A stretch of 64,000 nucleotides of DNA from NCBI GenBank assembly GCA_035628135.1, contig DASPKM010000005.1, positions 1 to 64,000 of the forward strand, read 5' to 3'. The stretch is from DASPKM01 sp035628135 (GTDB lineage: Bacteria > Bacteroidota > Bacteroidia > Chitinophagales > Chitinophagaceae). The notes beneath the pieces are model-generated. The model saw only the letters and a list, made by a program, of their open reading frames with translations, did not search any database and was not told where the DNA came from. Positions 1 through 7,372 of this stretch are shown piece after piece. The number at the start of each line of letters is the position of its first letter. Position 1 is the first letter of the stretch. Both the position numbers and the translations under genes were made by a program.

Positions 1-36
1 TAATGCTAAAAGCTTGTCGAATCCTTCTATGCTCAT
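1..36 (-). other. Possible 5' end of a gene running off the window
   Basis: On the minus strand an ATG at 34-36 opens a frame, MSIEGFDKLLAL, that stays open to the window edge. Only 12 codons are visible, so no family can be named. It lies just downstream of a minus-strand frame ending at 66 that looks like decayed toxin tail, which is where an immunity gene would be expected. This is inference from position; it may equally be chance. Confidence 0.25.
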
Positions 37-65
37 ACGCAAATATATTCTTGTTTCATTTTTAT

Positions 66-240
66 TCAAAGATGGAGCAGGCTAATAGTTATATTCAATG
101 ATACTGATTGATGGCTAAGAATATCATACAAGTTTGTAAAAATTTCACTAGGGTTCCAAACAACCTGTCCATCGCCTTTGCATTTACTATTAGCTCGAGG
201 GCAGGAGCGTTGGTCGCATAACAACCGAGTGAAACATTTA
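66..240 (-). other. Possible decayed toxin tail, antisense to RHS remnant
   Basis: A minus-strand frame ends with a stop at 66-68. Its last 45-55 codons, outside the recognisable plus-strand RHS sequence, read as a Cys- and Lys-containing stretch (SCPRANSKCKGDG) followed by VVWNPSEIFTNLYDIL. Upstream of about position 240 the frame is only the shadow of the plus-strand RHS gene. I do not recognise a family. The arrangement, a tail followed 30 bases later by another start codon, resembles a toxin C-terminus followed by its immunity gene, in the opposite orientation to the RHS remnant. Confidence 0.2.
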
Positions 241-1698
241 GAAAATACCTTGCCGGTTAATAGATCTCTCTCACCGCTCGTCGGCAATAGGGCCGGCATT
301 TTGCTGAAAGTAATGGCAGGGGAGAAATTCGACACTAGGGTAAGCAGTTGGTACGGGACCAATGGTGTCTCACTCGGCGGTCCCATTGATTCTTTAATAG
401 ATGTGGTTGCAGCATTGATAGCAGGTATTGTAGGCGGAGGGAACTTCTCTGTACCCGAGTTGCAAACTAATACTGTGTCAGGTCCAGATACAACTGAGTT
501 TTTCAATGACCGATCTTATTACAGCAGTCGGCCCAAGGCTTACCTTAACTGGATACTGTTCGATGAACATGGTATACGACAGTGCCAGCAGCGGGTTTGA
601 GCAGGTGCCTGCAGAGTCCAGTTTCTGGAATGGCACGGACTCGGTGGTGTATGTACACCAGTCAAATGGTTTAACAATTGGCAAAAGCGGGTATTTGTAC
701 ATTTATGCGAGCAATGAAACGCCGAATATCGACGTGATCTTTGACAATCTGCAGGTGACGCACTTTAAGGGGCCGTTGGTAGAGGCGACGCATTATTATC
801 CATTTGGACTAACGATGGCAAGAATAAGTAGTGAGGCATTCAAACCGAATTACCCTTCAAATCGGAAAAAATTTAACGGAATAGAATATTCCTCAGATTT
901 TGAGTTGAATACTTATGATGCATTTTATCGAAGCCTTGACCCGCAAATAGGGCGATGGTGGCAGATAGATCCTAAGCCTAATGAATGTGTAAGCTTATAC
1001 TCAGGAATGCAAAATAATCCGTTGAAATTTATGGATCCATTAGGAGATACTACATAGATATACGGAAAAAATGGTGCATTGGTAGGAGTTATTGCCGACA
1101 ATAAAAAAAACCAAGTGCACTATATGGGGTTGGGATTACTCGGGACCAGCGTTTTATCAAATGGGAGGATCTCTCAAGAGTCGCAATAAAATGCTTCTCG
1201 ATGGCGTGAGAGTTCGATTGCTTTCATTGGTAGTAAATCTGTTAAAGAACTTAAAGATATTCTTGATAATCCTAAGAACAAGGGCCTAGAAAGTTTATTT
1301 GTTGGAAAAATTGGATCCGGAAAGAAAATTACATTTACCAAGTTTACGTGCCTGATTCCGAAAGAGGTATGGATTTTATTAATGACCCTCAAAAATAGGT
1401 TAATAGAGCTTATTCGAAGGAAGAGCAGAAGTCGCTTTTTATGGTAGGGCACACTCATACGGAGGAAGCAAGAAATTTTAAATTTGGTAGCAAATTTTTT
1501 GACCAGCCAAAAAATGCCATGGAGTTTCTCATGCAAATGGGCACACCGAGTTATCCAAGCGATTATACAAATTCTCCTGATCTTAACCGTTCAGATTCCC
1601 ACGTTCCATTAATGATATTTACTAGATATGGATTTACACTCTATAAACCTGGGGAGTATCCCAAGCCAGCTCAATATACTTTGTATGACAAATTTTAG
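178..1698 (+). pseudogene. RHS repeat-associated core protein, broken, with decayed C-terminal toxin domain
   Basis: This is the 3' part of an RHS/YD polymorphic toxin. The first frame (178-567) carries LKVMAGEKFD and RPKAYLNWILFDE. The frame then changes by one base near 568 and continues as SSGFEQV, LYIYASNETPN, HYYPFGLTMA, the RHS core YDAFYRSLDPQIGRWW and the pre-toxin junction LKFMDPLGDTT. After that junction the same frame continues past a TAG (1055-1057) and a TAA (1187-1189). It changes frame again near 1310-1325 and crosses another TAG (1396-1398). The tail ends at 1698 and contains MVGHTHTEE and, further on, SDYTNSPD, which is reminiscent of a JAB/MPN-like or DUF4329 toxin domain; that match is only suggestive. 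There is no intact 5' end: a stop at 109-111 closes the frame upstream. At least five lesions make this a pseudogene unless the assembly is wrong. Confidence 0.8.
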
Positions 1699-2302
1699 AA
1701 GTAAAAACATTTACACAATTGGCATGTCTCTCATAGCTGTTACGCTAGTTATATCGTCTTGCCAGAGCAACAGCAAAACATTGGGCCCATTAGCTCCTAG
1801 AGAATTTACTAGCTACAAACTGTTTGAAGAACCTTCTTCTACCCAGTATAATGAATTTAAGTTCTATTTTATGGCCGCAGCTTATGGGAGTGCTGAGGAT
1901 ACCCGAATACTGAGTATACGACTTGAAACAGATAATAATCTCTATGCCTATTATAAGACAATCGATAGAAACTTAATGCCGCCCATCCGCTCGGCAGGGT
2001 TTAAAGTCGACACATTTCCTTTTGTGTACACTACGACCTATTTTAAGGTGAGTCCTTCGGACATAGATACCTTGAAGATGCTTTTGAGCAATTACAAAAT
2101 ATTAGAATTAAAAGATACAGTACAATCGAAGCATTTTGGTGGGAGATCAAGAGAAATAGTTTTATTTGACAATGGTAAATTTTACAATATTCTCAGAGAT
2201 TTTGGCAGTGTATCTTCTATAGAAAAAGAATATTTACAATTTTTTGATACCCTACTAAAAAAATTTACACCGCCACCCCCGTTACCTACTTTCCGAAGGT
2301 AA
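1685..2302 (+). CDS. Putative lipoprotein, possible immunity protein of the RHS toxin
   Basis: The chosen ATG overlaps the end of the decayed toxin tail by 14 bases; an alternative start is the ATG at 1724. Near the N-terminus there is a hydrophobic stretch ending in a lipobox-like VISSC, so export and lipid anchoring are likely. The remaining roughly 170 residues show no family I recognise and end in a Pro-rich tail (TPPPPLP). Overlap with the 3' end of an RHS toxin gene is the usual place for a cognate immunity gene, so that role is inferred from position only. The reading frame is intact while its neighbour is broken, as expected when immunity is kept under selection longer than the toxin. 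Confidence 0.6.
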   Translation: MTNFRSKNIYTIGMSLIAVTLVISSCQSNSKTLGPLAPREFTSYKLFEEPSSTQYNEFKFYFMAAAYGSAEDTRILSIRLETDNNLYAYYKTIDRNLMPPIRSAGFKVDTFPFVYTTTYFKVSPSDIDTLKMLLSNYKILELKDTVQSKHFGGRSREIVLFDNGKFYNILRDFGSVSSIEKEYLQFFDTLLKKFTPPPPLPTFRR

Positions 2303-2602
2303 ATAGTTCCTCCTCTCGTCAGCAAGGATCGCGGTCAGTAGGTCTCCCTCACCCGTCGTCGGCAAGTACCGTGCCCAGCCAATAAGCAAACACGTTAAAA
2401 TGATTACAGGGCAAGAATTAGGGGAAGTAGAACTTCGTTGTTAATTAGCGCAACCTACGCCCTGGAAAGCATCTATTGGGGTAGATCTGATAATTTCACG
2501 TAACCAGTTGTTTTTGCAGATCAGCATTGAGAATAAATGCTCCAAGGTACTCTTTAACGGGTTTTTCTGCCGTCTATCCCGACAAGCCCCGCGGGTAATA
2601 AA
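2303..2602 (+). pseudogene. Degenerate RHS fragment in a gene-poor stretch
   Basis: No intact gene is visible here. At about 2338-2366 the DNA closely resembles the RHS remnant at 263-290 (shared core CTCGTCGGCAA or TCGTCGGCAA after a TCTCxCTCACC stretch). It then reads KHVKMITGQEL, comparable to LLKVMAGEKF of the first copy, before hitting a stop. The second half (2460-2602) holds only a minus-strand frame of about 50 codons ending at 2441 whose product I do not recognise. The most likely explanation is a second, much shorter RHS tip remnant left by recombination. Confidence 0.5.
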
Positions 2603-3125
2603 ATGAATTTTATGTTTAAACTAATTGCTGCAATTAAAATGAAATTATTAATTGGTTTAGTATGTGTGCTAGGGTTTTTCTGCGACTTCGGCAGGGATCG
2701 TCAAAGTGGTTTTGAGAGTTGTTCTATTGCAATCTACAGTCCGTATGGCTGCTTACACACCATTAGTTTGGACGATCGTGGTTCTGGGGATTTTTTGGTT
2801 CAATACACTGCCTGGGATTCAGTTGCTAAGAGTATCGACTACGACACGGTGGCAAATGCCTCGTTTAAGATTACTTCAAAAAGAGGATCAACGTCAGATT
2901 AATCGAATTGTTCGTGAAATAAAAAGGGCCTCAAAGGTTACGAATAAGATGCTCGACGCATATCATTTTGTTTTATCAGTAGATAAGATTGAGCACATCA
3001 ATGTGTATGGCGAGGACGAAAAGGTGAACAAGCTTCTAAAAATTCTACTTAACTATCTCCCACGAAAAGCGGACAAGTGTGAGTTTTTTGATTTATTTAA
3101 GAACTCTCTAAGATATATAAAATGA
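2603..3125 (+). pseudogene. Small exported protein of unknown function, frameshifted in an A5 run
   Basis: The first frame starts at 2603 (other ATGs at 2615 and 2639) with a hydrophobic segment (LLIGLVCVLGFFC). It reads on to SFKITSK near 2880 and then stops at 2902. From the same point the next frame continues as EDQRQINRIVREIKRASK and runs to 3125 with an acidic and basic, probably helical, tail. Removing one A from the run of five at 2878-2882 joins the two into a single protein of about 173 residues. I do not recognise the family. Its place after an RHS scrap suggests an immunity or orphan cassette gene. It may be a pseudogene, a phase-variable gene, or a sequencing error in a short homopolymer. 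Confidence 0.5.
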
Positions 3126-3361
3126 TCAAGTATATAGGACTCTGAGTGGTTTGTACTGATGCTGTTTTTTTAATTATCAAAAGGTGCTTTTTTGCTAATG
3201 AAAGGTTTTGGAGCAACCTATATTCTGAAAAGAAAGACAACGCATGGGTAGCGAATAATATATATGGTTGGATCTGGAATTGTTGGGTTGATACCTCAAA
3301 AGGCCGGGGTAAGTACGCCGTCGCACATGGCCGCGCTGCATACCTGCGCCAGAATGCATAT
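3126..3361. other. Gene-poor remnant between cassette genes
   Basis: No credible gene is seen. A plus-strand frame that starts at 3146 runs into the region antisense to the immunity gene and has no family signal. A different frame reads GSGIVGLIPQKAGVSTPSHM around 3270-3330, which could be a scrap of another toxin tip, but it is too short to name. Base composition is AT-rich like the rest of the first 4 kb. Confidence 0.4.
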
Positions 3362-4060
3362 TCATTTAGTTGGACTTTCGTTTATAAAAATGTTCGAAGC
3401 AGGGATAATATGACAGCCGGTAATTTTTTCAGCATCAATCTTATTTCGCAACCTGCTGCTTATGTAAGTATTTGCATCGAAGCTGCCGATTTCGAACAAA
3501 TCCAGCTGTTCGTTAAAACTATCCCTTAACCATAGTCTCTCTGCCCAGATAGTGACGTTTTTGCCTGGGTTCTCTGCTTTTATTTTTTTTCTTTTTTCCT
3601 CCAACTCTTCCTTGCTGGACACTGAAACGCTGCCTAAGTTATGGGCATAATTGTAGTAGTTAATGAAGGAAGATTTTTTATAATCTATTTCAATAGTGAG
3701 GTCGCAAATTATATGCATCCAATAGTACTCGTAAAATTGTTTTTTATGGTGCACCTTAGCAGCGTAAAATTTATGCTTAGGGAGGCAGAAGTTTTCCAAT
3801 AATGTTTTAAACCGCTTACTAATGAGAAGACCCCCGTAAATTACTGAAACGCTTAGAAGGTCAGATAACTTCGCTTTGCCGTGCACAATGAAATGATCAA
3901 GATCAGGTTCGTACGTGGGGAAATCTTCAACTTCACGGGACAATGCATGGACCGAATTAGCAGCTTCATAATCATATCCCGGCGACATTTTTTGGACTTG
4001 CGGATACACAGGCCCTGTCTCGGCAGTATCTGAAGCTGTTTTGAAGATAAAGTATCGCAT
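3362..4060 (-). CDS. Imm43/Imm11-like immunity protein
   Basis: This is an intact 232-residue cytoplasmic protein with no signal peptide. The central part has the pattern seen in the DUF1629/Imm11 and Imm43 immunity families: a segment equivalent to 'D.f..sgk..lsD.l', then GLLISKRFKTLLENFCLP, then a 'hkfY.a.v' stretch and an aromatic-rich YYWMHI segment. Such proteins neutralise the C-terminal nuclease or other tip of RHS, CDI or T6SS-delivered toxins inside the cell. It lies 20 bases downstream, on the same strand, of a 46-codon toxin-like 3' end (4081-4219), which fits a toxin-immunity pair whose toxin has been deleted. The family call is by pattern memory and is moderately sure. Confidence 0.6.
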   Translation of the reverse strand: MRYFIFKTASDTAETGPVYPQVQKMSPGYDYEAANSVHALSREVEDFPTYEPDLDHFIVHGKAKLSDLLSVSVIYGGLLISKRFKTLLENFCLPKHKFYAAKVHHKKQFYEYYWMHIICDLTIEIDYKKSSFINYYNYAHNLGSVSVSSKEELEEKRKKIKAENPGKNVTIWAERLWLRDSFNEQLDLFEIGSFDANTYISSRLRNKIDAEKITGCHIIPASNIFINESPTK

Positions 4061-4080
4061 ATTCTCAAAACTATAATTCT

Positions 4081-4219
4081 CTAGGTTATCTCCTCGATGT
4101 CCTGTCGCCCAACTTTTCCGTCAACATTCTCTCGCGTGCTTTACAATAGGTACTTTGCCATCTTCCAGTATAACAGTATCGCCTGTATTTTCATGATTAC
4201 GATACAACCCTGATCCAAC
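4081..4219 (-). pseudogene. 3' remnant of a toxin-like gene upstream of its immunity gene
   Basis: On the minus strand a frame of 46 codons begins right after a TAA (4220-4222) and ends at a TAG (4081-4083). It reads VGSGLYRNHENTGDTVILED and then a basic 'KHARENVDGKVGR' stretch, and it closes with an acidic IEEIT. The composition and abrupt beginning suggest the very end of a larger protein whose 5' part has been lost. It is followed after 20 bases by the Imm43/Imm11-like gene in the same direction. I do not recognise the toxin family. Confidence 0.4.
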
Positions 4220-4251
4220 TTATTTTTCAAAACCTGCGTATCTTACAAGCC

Positions 4252-4725
4252 ATGCAAACAAAAGTAATGAACACCGTCATACGCCAGGCCACCGAAGCAG
4301 ACTTTCCCTCAGTGCTTTCTTTAGTGAGAGAATTGGCAATTTACCAGCAAATGCCGGAAAGAGTATTGAACACCGTTGAGCAAATGAAGGCGGAAAAAGA
4401 ATATTTCCGCTGCCTCGTAGCAGAAAACGAAGACAAGGAGATCATCGGCATAGCTTCTTACTTTTTTGCTTATTATACCTGGGTTGGTAAATCCATTTAT
4501 CTTGATGACCTGGTAGTCAAGCAGTCCTGCCGCGGCCAGGGCGTGGGTTCATTACTATTAGACTCGATCATTAAGATCGCAAAACAGGAAAACTGCAAGC
4601 GCGTTCGCTGGCTCGTGTCCGAATGGAACCATCCCTCCATTGCATTTTATACCAAGCGCGGTGTGGAAATCGACAGGGAAAGTTATGTGTGCGATTTGGA
4701 TGCGGCCGCAATTCAAAAATGGTAG
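4252..4725 (+). CDS. GNAT acetyltransferase, spermidine/spermine (diamine) acetyltransferase-like
   Basis: A 157-residue GNAT-fold enzyme that should transfer an acetyl group from acetyl-CoA to an amine. The acetyl-CoA-binding motif A is CRGQGVGS at residues 93-100, preceded by the beta-strand IYLDDLVV and followed by VSEWNHPSIAFY, the arrangement of SSAT-type polyamine acetyltransferases. The N-terminus (IRQATEADFPSVLSLVREL) is also typical. The true start may be the ATG at 4267 (MNTVIRQ), which fits family length better. It converges on the SET-domain gene with 10 bases between stop codons and is the first ordinary chromosomal gene after the toxin remnants. Substrate is inferred from similarity only. 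Confidence 0.85.
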   Translation: MQTKVMNTVIRQATEADFPSVLSLVRELAIYQQMPERVLNTVEQMKAEKEYFRCLVAENEDKEIIGIASYFFAYYTWVGKSIYLDDLVVKQSCRGQGVGSLLLDSIIKIAKQENCKRVRWLVSEWNHPSIAFYTKRGVEIDRESYVCDLDAAAIQKW

Positions 4726-4735
4726 CGCCTTACCA

Positions 4736-5122
4736 CTAATCCCGCTTCTTCCTCAGCTTCATGCTCGCTTGCTCATCGAAGTAAAAATAGTCCTCGGTAA
4801 TTTCCTCGCCCTCCTGAATGTCGCGGATGGCGATGGAATAATTTTCATCCACCATTTTCATGTTAGGGTTATCGCTGTGGTTGGTATAGCGCGCATGGTC
4901 CATGCACAGGATATAGCCGCCTTCCTTCCTGTTATAGTATCCAAAGTGCAACACGAACTCCTGGGCCACCGGCGGCAACTGCTGAAACTGCTGGTCGCTC
5001 AGCCGCACATCGAAGTTCTCCTGGAATTTCCAGATAACGGTTCCCTTTGGTATAAACTCACCGGCCATACAACCCATTCCTTCAATTGAACTTTTGCCAA
5101 GAAAAGTTCGTACAGTGAACAT
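4736..5122 (-). CDS. SET domain-containing protein
   Basis: A compact SET-fold protein of 128 residues; SET proteins are usually lysine methyltransferases using S-adenosylmethionine. Visible motifs are NHSDNPN at residues 81-87 (the NHS SAM-binding motif) and GEEITEDYFYFD from residue 105 (the GEELxxDY motif). The start at 5120-5122 (MFTVRTFL) was chosen because the upstream extension has no family character and an AGCAGG stretch precedes this ATG. There are no pre- or post-SET cysteine clusters, so it is a minimal bacterial form. The substrate is unknown. It is divergent from recG, with about 100 bases between the two starts. Confidence 0.85.
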   Translation of the reverse strand: MFTVRTFLGKSSIEGMGCMAGEFIPKGTVIWKFQENFDVRLSDQQFQQLPPVAQEFVLHFGYYNRKEGGYILCMDHARYTNHSDNPNMKMVDENYSIAIRDIQEGEEITEDYFYFDEQASMKLRKKRD

Positions 5123-5226
5123 ATGCCTGCTGTTTTCAATTCTTCGTATAAAGATCAGGCCATGCCCGCATTTCTTTCCCACTTATTTTTGTCCAAACAT
5201 TTTCAATCGCTCCGCTCCCCAACATA

Positions 5227-7317
5227 TTGTCCAGTCCCATAGAATACCTCAAAGGCGTTGGCCCCCTCAGGGCCGACGTGCTGAAAAAGGAATTGAACAT
5301 TTTTACCTTCCGCGACCTGCTGGAACATTATCCCTATCGCCACGTAGACCGTACCAAAATAAGCGCTATCAGTGATATACAACCGGATACGGAATTCATC
5401 CAGGTTACGGGCAAAATCACCAGCGCGGGCATCATCGGCGAGCGCCGCGGTAAACGGCTGGTAGCCGAACTGCAGGATGCGTCCGGCTCGCTGGAGCTGG
5501 TATGGTTCCAGGGCATCACCTGGATGCAAAAATCGCTCAAGGTAGGAGAGGCCTACCTCGTATATGGCCGCGTAAGCTTTTACCTCGGCAATCCACAAAT
5601 CTCGCACCCTGAAATTGAATTGCTCTCCGCCTCGCAGCAGGCAGGCCGCAATTTTTTGGAACCGGTGTATCCCACCACCGAGAAACTAAAATCAAAAGGC
5701 CTGGGCGGCCGGCAGATCGGCAAGCTCACCTATACGCTGCTGGAACTGCTGAACGAAAAAGAAGTGCCGGAAAACCTGCCGGAAGAAGTCCTGAAAAAAA
5801 TGGGCTTCCCTCCCCGCTTACGGGCATTGCAGCAAATTCATTTTCCCGTTTCCTTTGCCGAATACGAAGCAGCGCTCAGGCGTCTAAAGTTCGAAGAGCT
5901 TTTTATGGCACAGGTACGGTTGGCATTGATACGCGCCGAACGCCACCGCTTTTCAAAAGGCGTGGTGTTTAGCCAGGTGGGTGAACTGTTCAATACTTTC
6001 TACAACAAATACCTTCCCTTTGAACTAACGGGCGCGCAAAAACGCGTGCTGAAAGAAATAAGAAAAGACACCGGCACCGGCCGCCAAATGAACCGGCTGT
6101 TGCAGGGCGACGTGGGCAGCGGCAAAACAATCGTGGCATTGCTTTGTTTATTGCTGGCGGCAGATAACGGCTACCAGGGCTGCATGATGGCGCCTACTGA
6201 AATACTCGCCCAGCAGCATTACCAAAGCATAAGAGACCTGTTAAAAGATATGCCGGTGCAAGTGCAACTGCTTACCGGTTCCACCAAAACCGCTGAGCGA
6301 AAACGCATCCTGGCCGATTTACAGGATGGTACCACGCACATACTGGTAGGCACCCACGCATTGATTGAAGAAGTAGTGCAGTTCAACAACCTGGGGCTTG
6401 CCATTGTTGACGAACAGCACAGGTTTGGCGTGGCGCAGCGCGCAAAATTGTGGACAAAGGCCGTAATACCTCCGCACATGCTGGTAATGACGGCCACGCC
6501 CATACCGCGTACCCTGGCCATGACAGCTTACGGCGACCTTGACTACAGTATAATGGACGAATTGCCCCCCAACCGCATGCCCATTACAACCGTACATCGT
6601 ATGGAGCAATCGCGGCCGCAGGTAATGGACTTTATCAAAGAGAAGATTGCAGAAGGAAGACAGGCCTACATCATCTTCCCATTAATAGAAGAATCCGAGA
6701 AAGTGGATTATGAAAACCTGATGAAAGGTTATGAAAATGTGAAAGCCTACTTCCCGGAGCCTAAATACTGGATAAGCATGGTGCACGGCAGGCAAAAACA
6801 GGATGTGAAGGAGACCAACATGCAACGGTTCGTGAAGAACGATACTCAGATAATGGTCGCTACCACGGTGATAGAAGTGGGGGTAGATGTTCCCAATGCC
6901 ACGGTGATGGTGATTGAAAGTGCGGAAAAATTTGGCTTGTCGCAATTGCACCAGTTGCGCGGAAGAGTAGGAAGGGGCAGGCACAAAAGTTTTTGCATTT
7001 TATTAACGGCCCCGGGATTAAATAAGGAAGCAAAGGAGCGTTTACAAACATTGTGCGCCACTAACGATGGATTCCGCATAGCCGAGAAAGACCTGGAGCT
7101 GCGAGGCCCCGGCGATATCGAAGGAACCAGGCAAAGCGGGATGCTGAACTTTAAGCTGGCGAACATTGTCCAGGATAGGGAACTCCTACGCCTGGCGCAC
7201 GAATGGTCAGGCCGGATTTTGGAAAAAGACGCCGACCTAAGCTCCCCTGAAAACCAACCCGTAAAACGCCACCTCCAGTCACTCCATGGTAAAACCGCCT
7301 GGAGCAGGATATCATAG
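5227..7317 (+). CDS. recG: ATP-dependent DNA helicase RecG
   Basis: RecG remodels stalled replication forks and branch-migrates Holliday junctions. At 696 residues it has the usual length. It has the N-terminal wedge/OB domain (IEYLKGVGPLRADVLKKEL near the start), Walker A GDVGSGKT near residue 294, the DEQH box near 395 followed by RFGVAQR, SAT-like motif MTATPIPRTLAM, and helicase motif VI QLRGRVGRG near 576. The C-terminal RecG motif ELRGPGDIEGTRQSG is also present. The start is a TTG at 5227; no ATG is available near the conserved N-terminus. A TATTTTTG element at 5186-5193 could act as a promoter -7 box. No gene is coupled downstream. Confidence 0.97.
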   Translation: MSSPIEYLKGVGPLRADVLKKELNIFTFRDLLEHYPYRHVDRTKISAISDIQPDTEFIQVTGKITSAGIIGERRGKRLVAELQDASGSLELVWFQGITWMQKSLKVGEAYLVYGRVSFYLGNPQISHPEIELLSASQQAGRNFLEPVYPTTEKLKSKGLGGRQIGKLTYTLLELLNEKEVPENLPEEVLKKMGFPPRLRALQQIHFPVSFAEYEAALRRLKFEELFMAQVRLALIRAERHRFSKGVVFSQVGELFNTFYNKYLPFELTGAQKRVLKEIRKDTGTGRQMNRLLQGDVGSGKTIVALLCLLLAADNGYQGCMMAPTEILAQQHYQSIRDLLKDMPVQVQLLTGSTKTAERKRILADLQDGTTHILVGTHALIEEVVQFNNLGLAIVDEQHRFGVAQRAKLWTKAVIPPHMLVMTATPIPRTLAMTAYGDLDYSIMDELPPNRMPITTVHRMEQSRPQVMDFIKEKIAEGRQAYIIFPLIEESEKVDYENLMKGYENVKAYFPEPKYWISMVHGRQKQDVKETNMQRFVKNDTQIMVATTVIEVGVDVPNATVMVIESAEKFGLSQLHQLRGRVGRGRHKSFCILLTAPGLNKEAKERLQTLCATNDGFRIAEKDLELRGPGDIEGTRQSGMLNFKLANIVQDRELLRLAHEWSGRILEKDADLSSPENQPVKRHLQSLHGKTAWSRIS

Positions 7318-7372
7318 ACAAGAAAAGAAACGAACATTCGTTCATATTAAGTAAATTGTAAAAAAGAAATCT

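Noticed and set aside
2441..2602. Minus-strand frame of about 50 codons in the gene-poor gap
   Set aside because: No start with support, no family recognised, and it lies in degenerate RHS sequence.
3146..3529. Plus-strand open frame of 127 codons
   Set aside because: Its second half is antisense to the well-supported immunity gene and no family pattern is visible.
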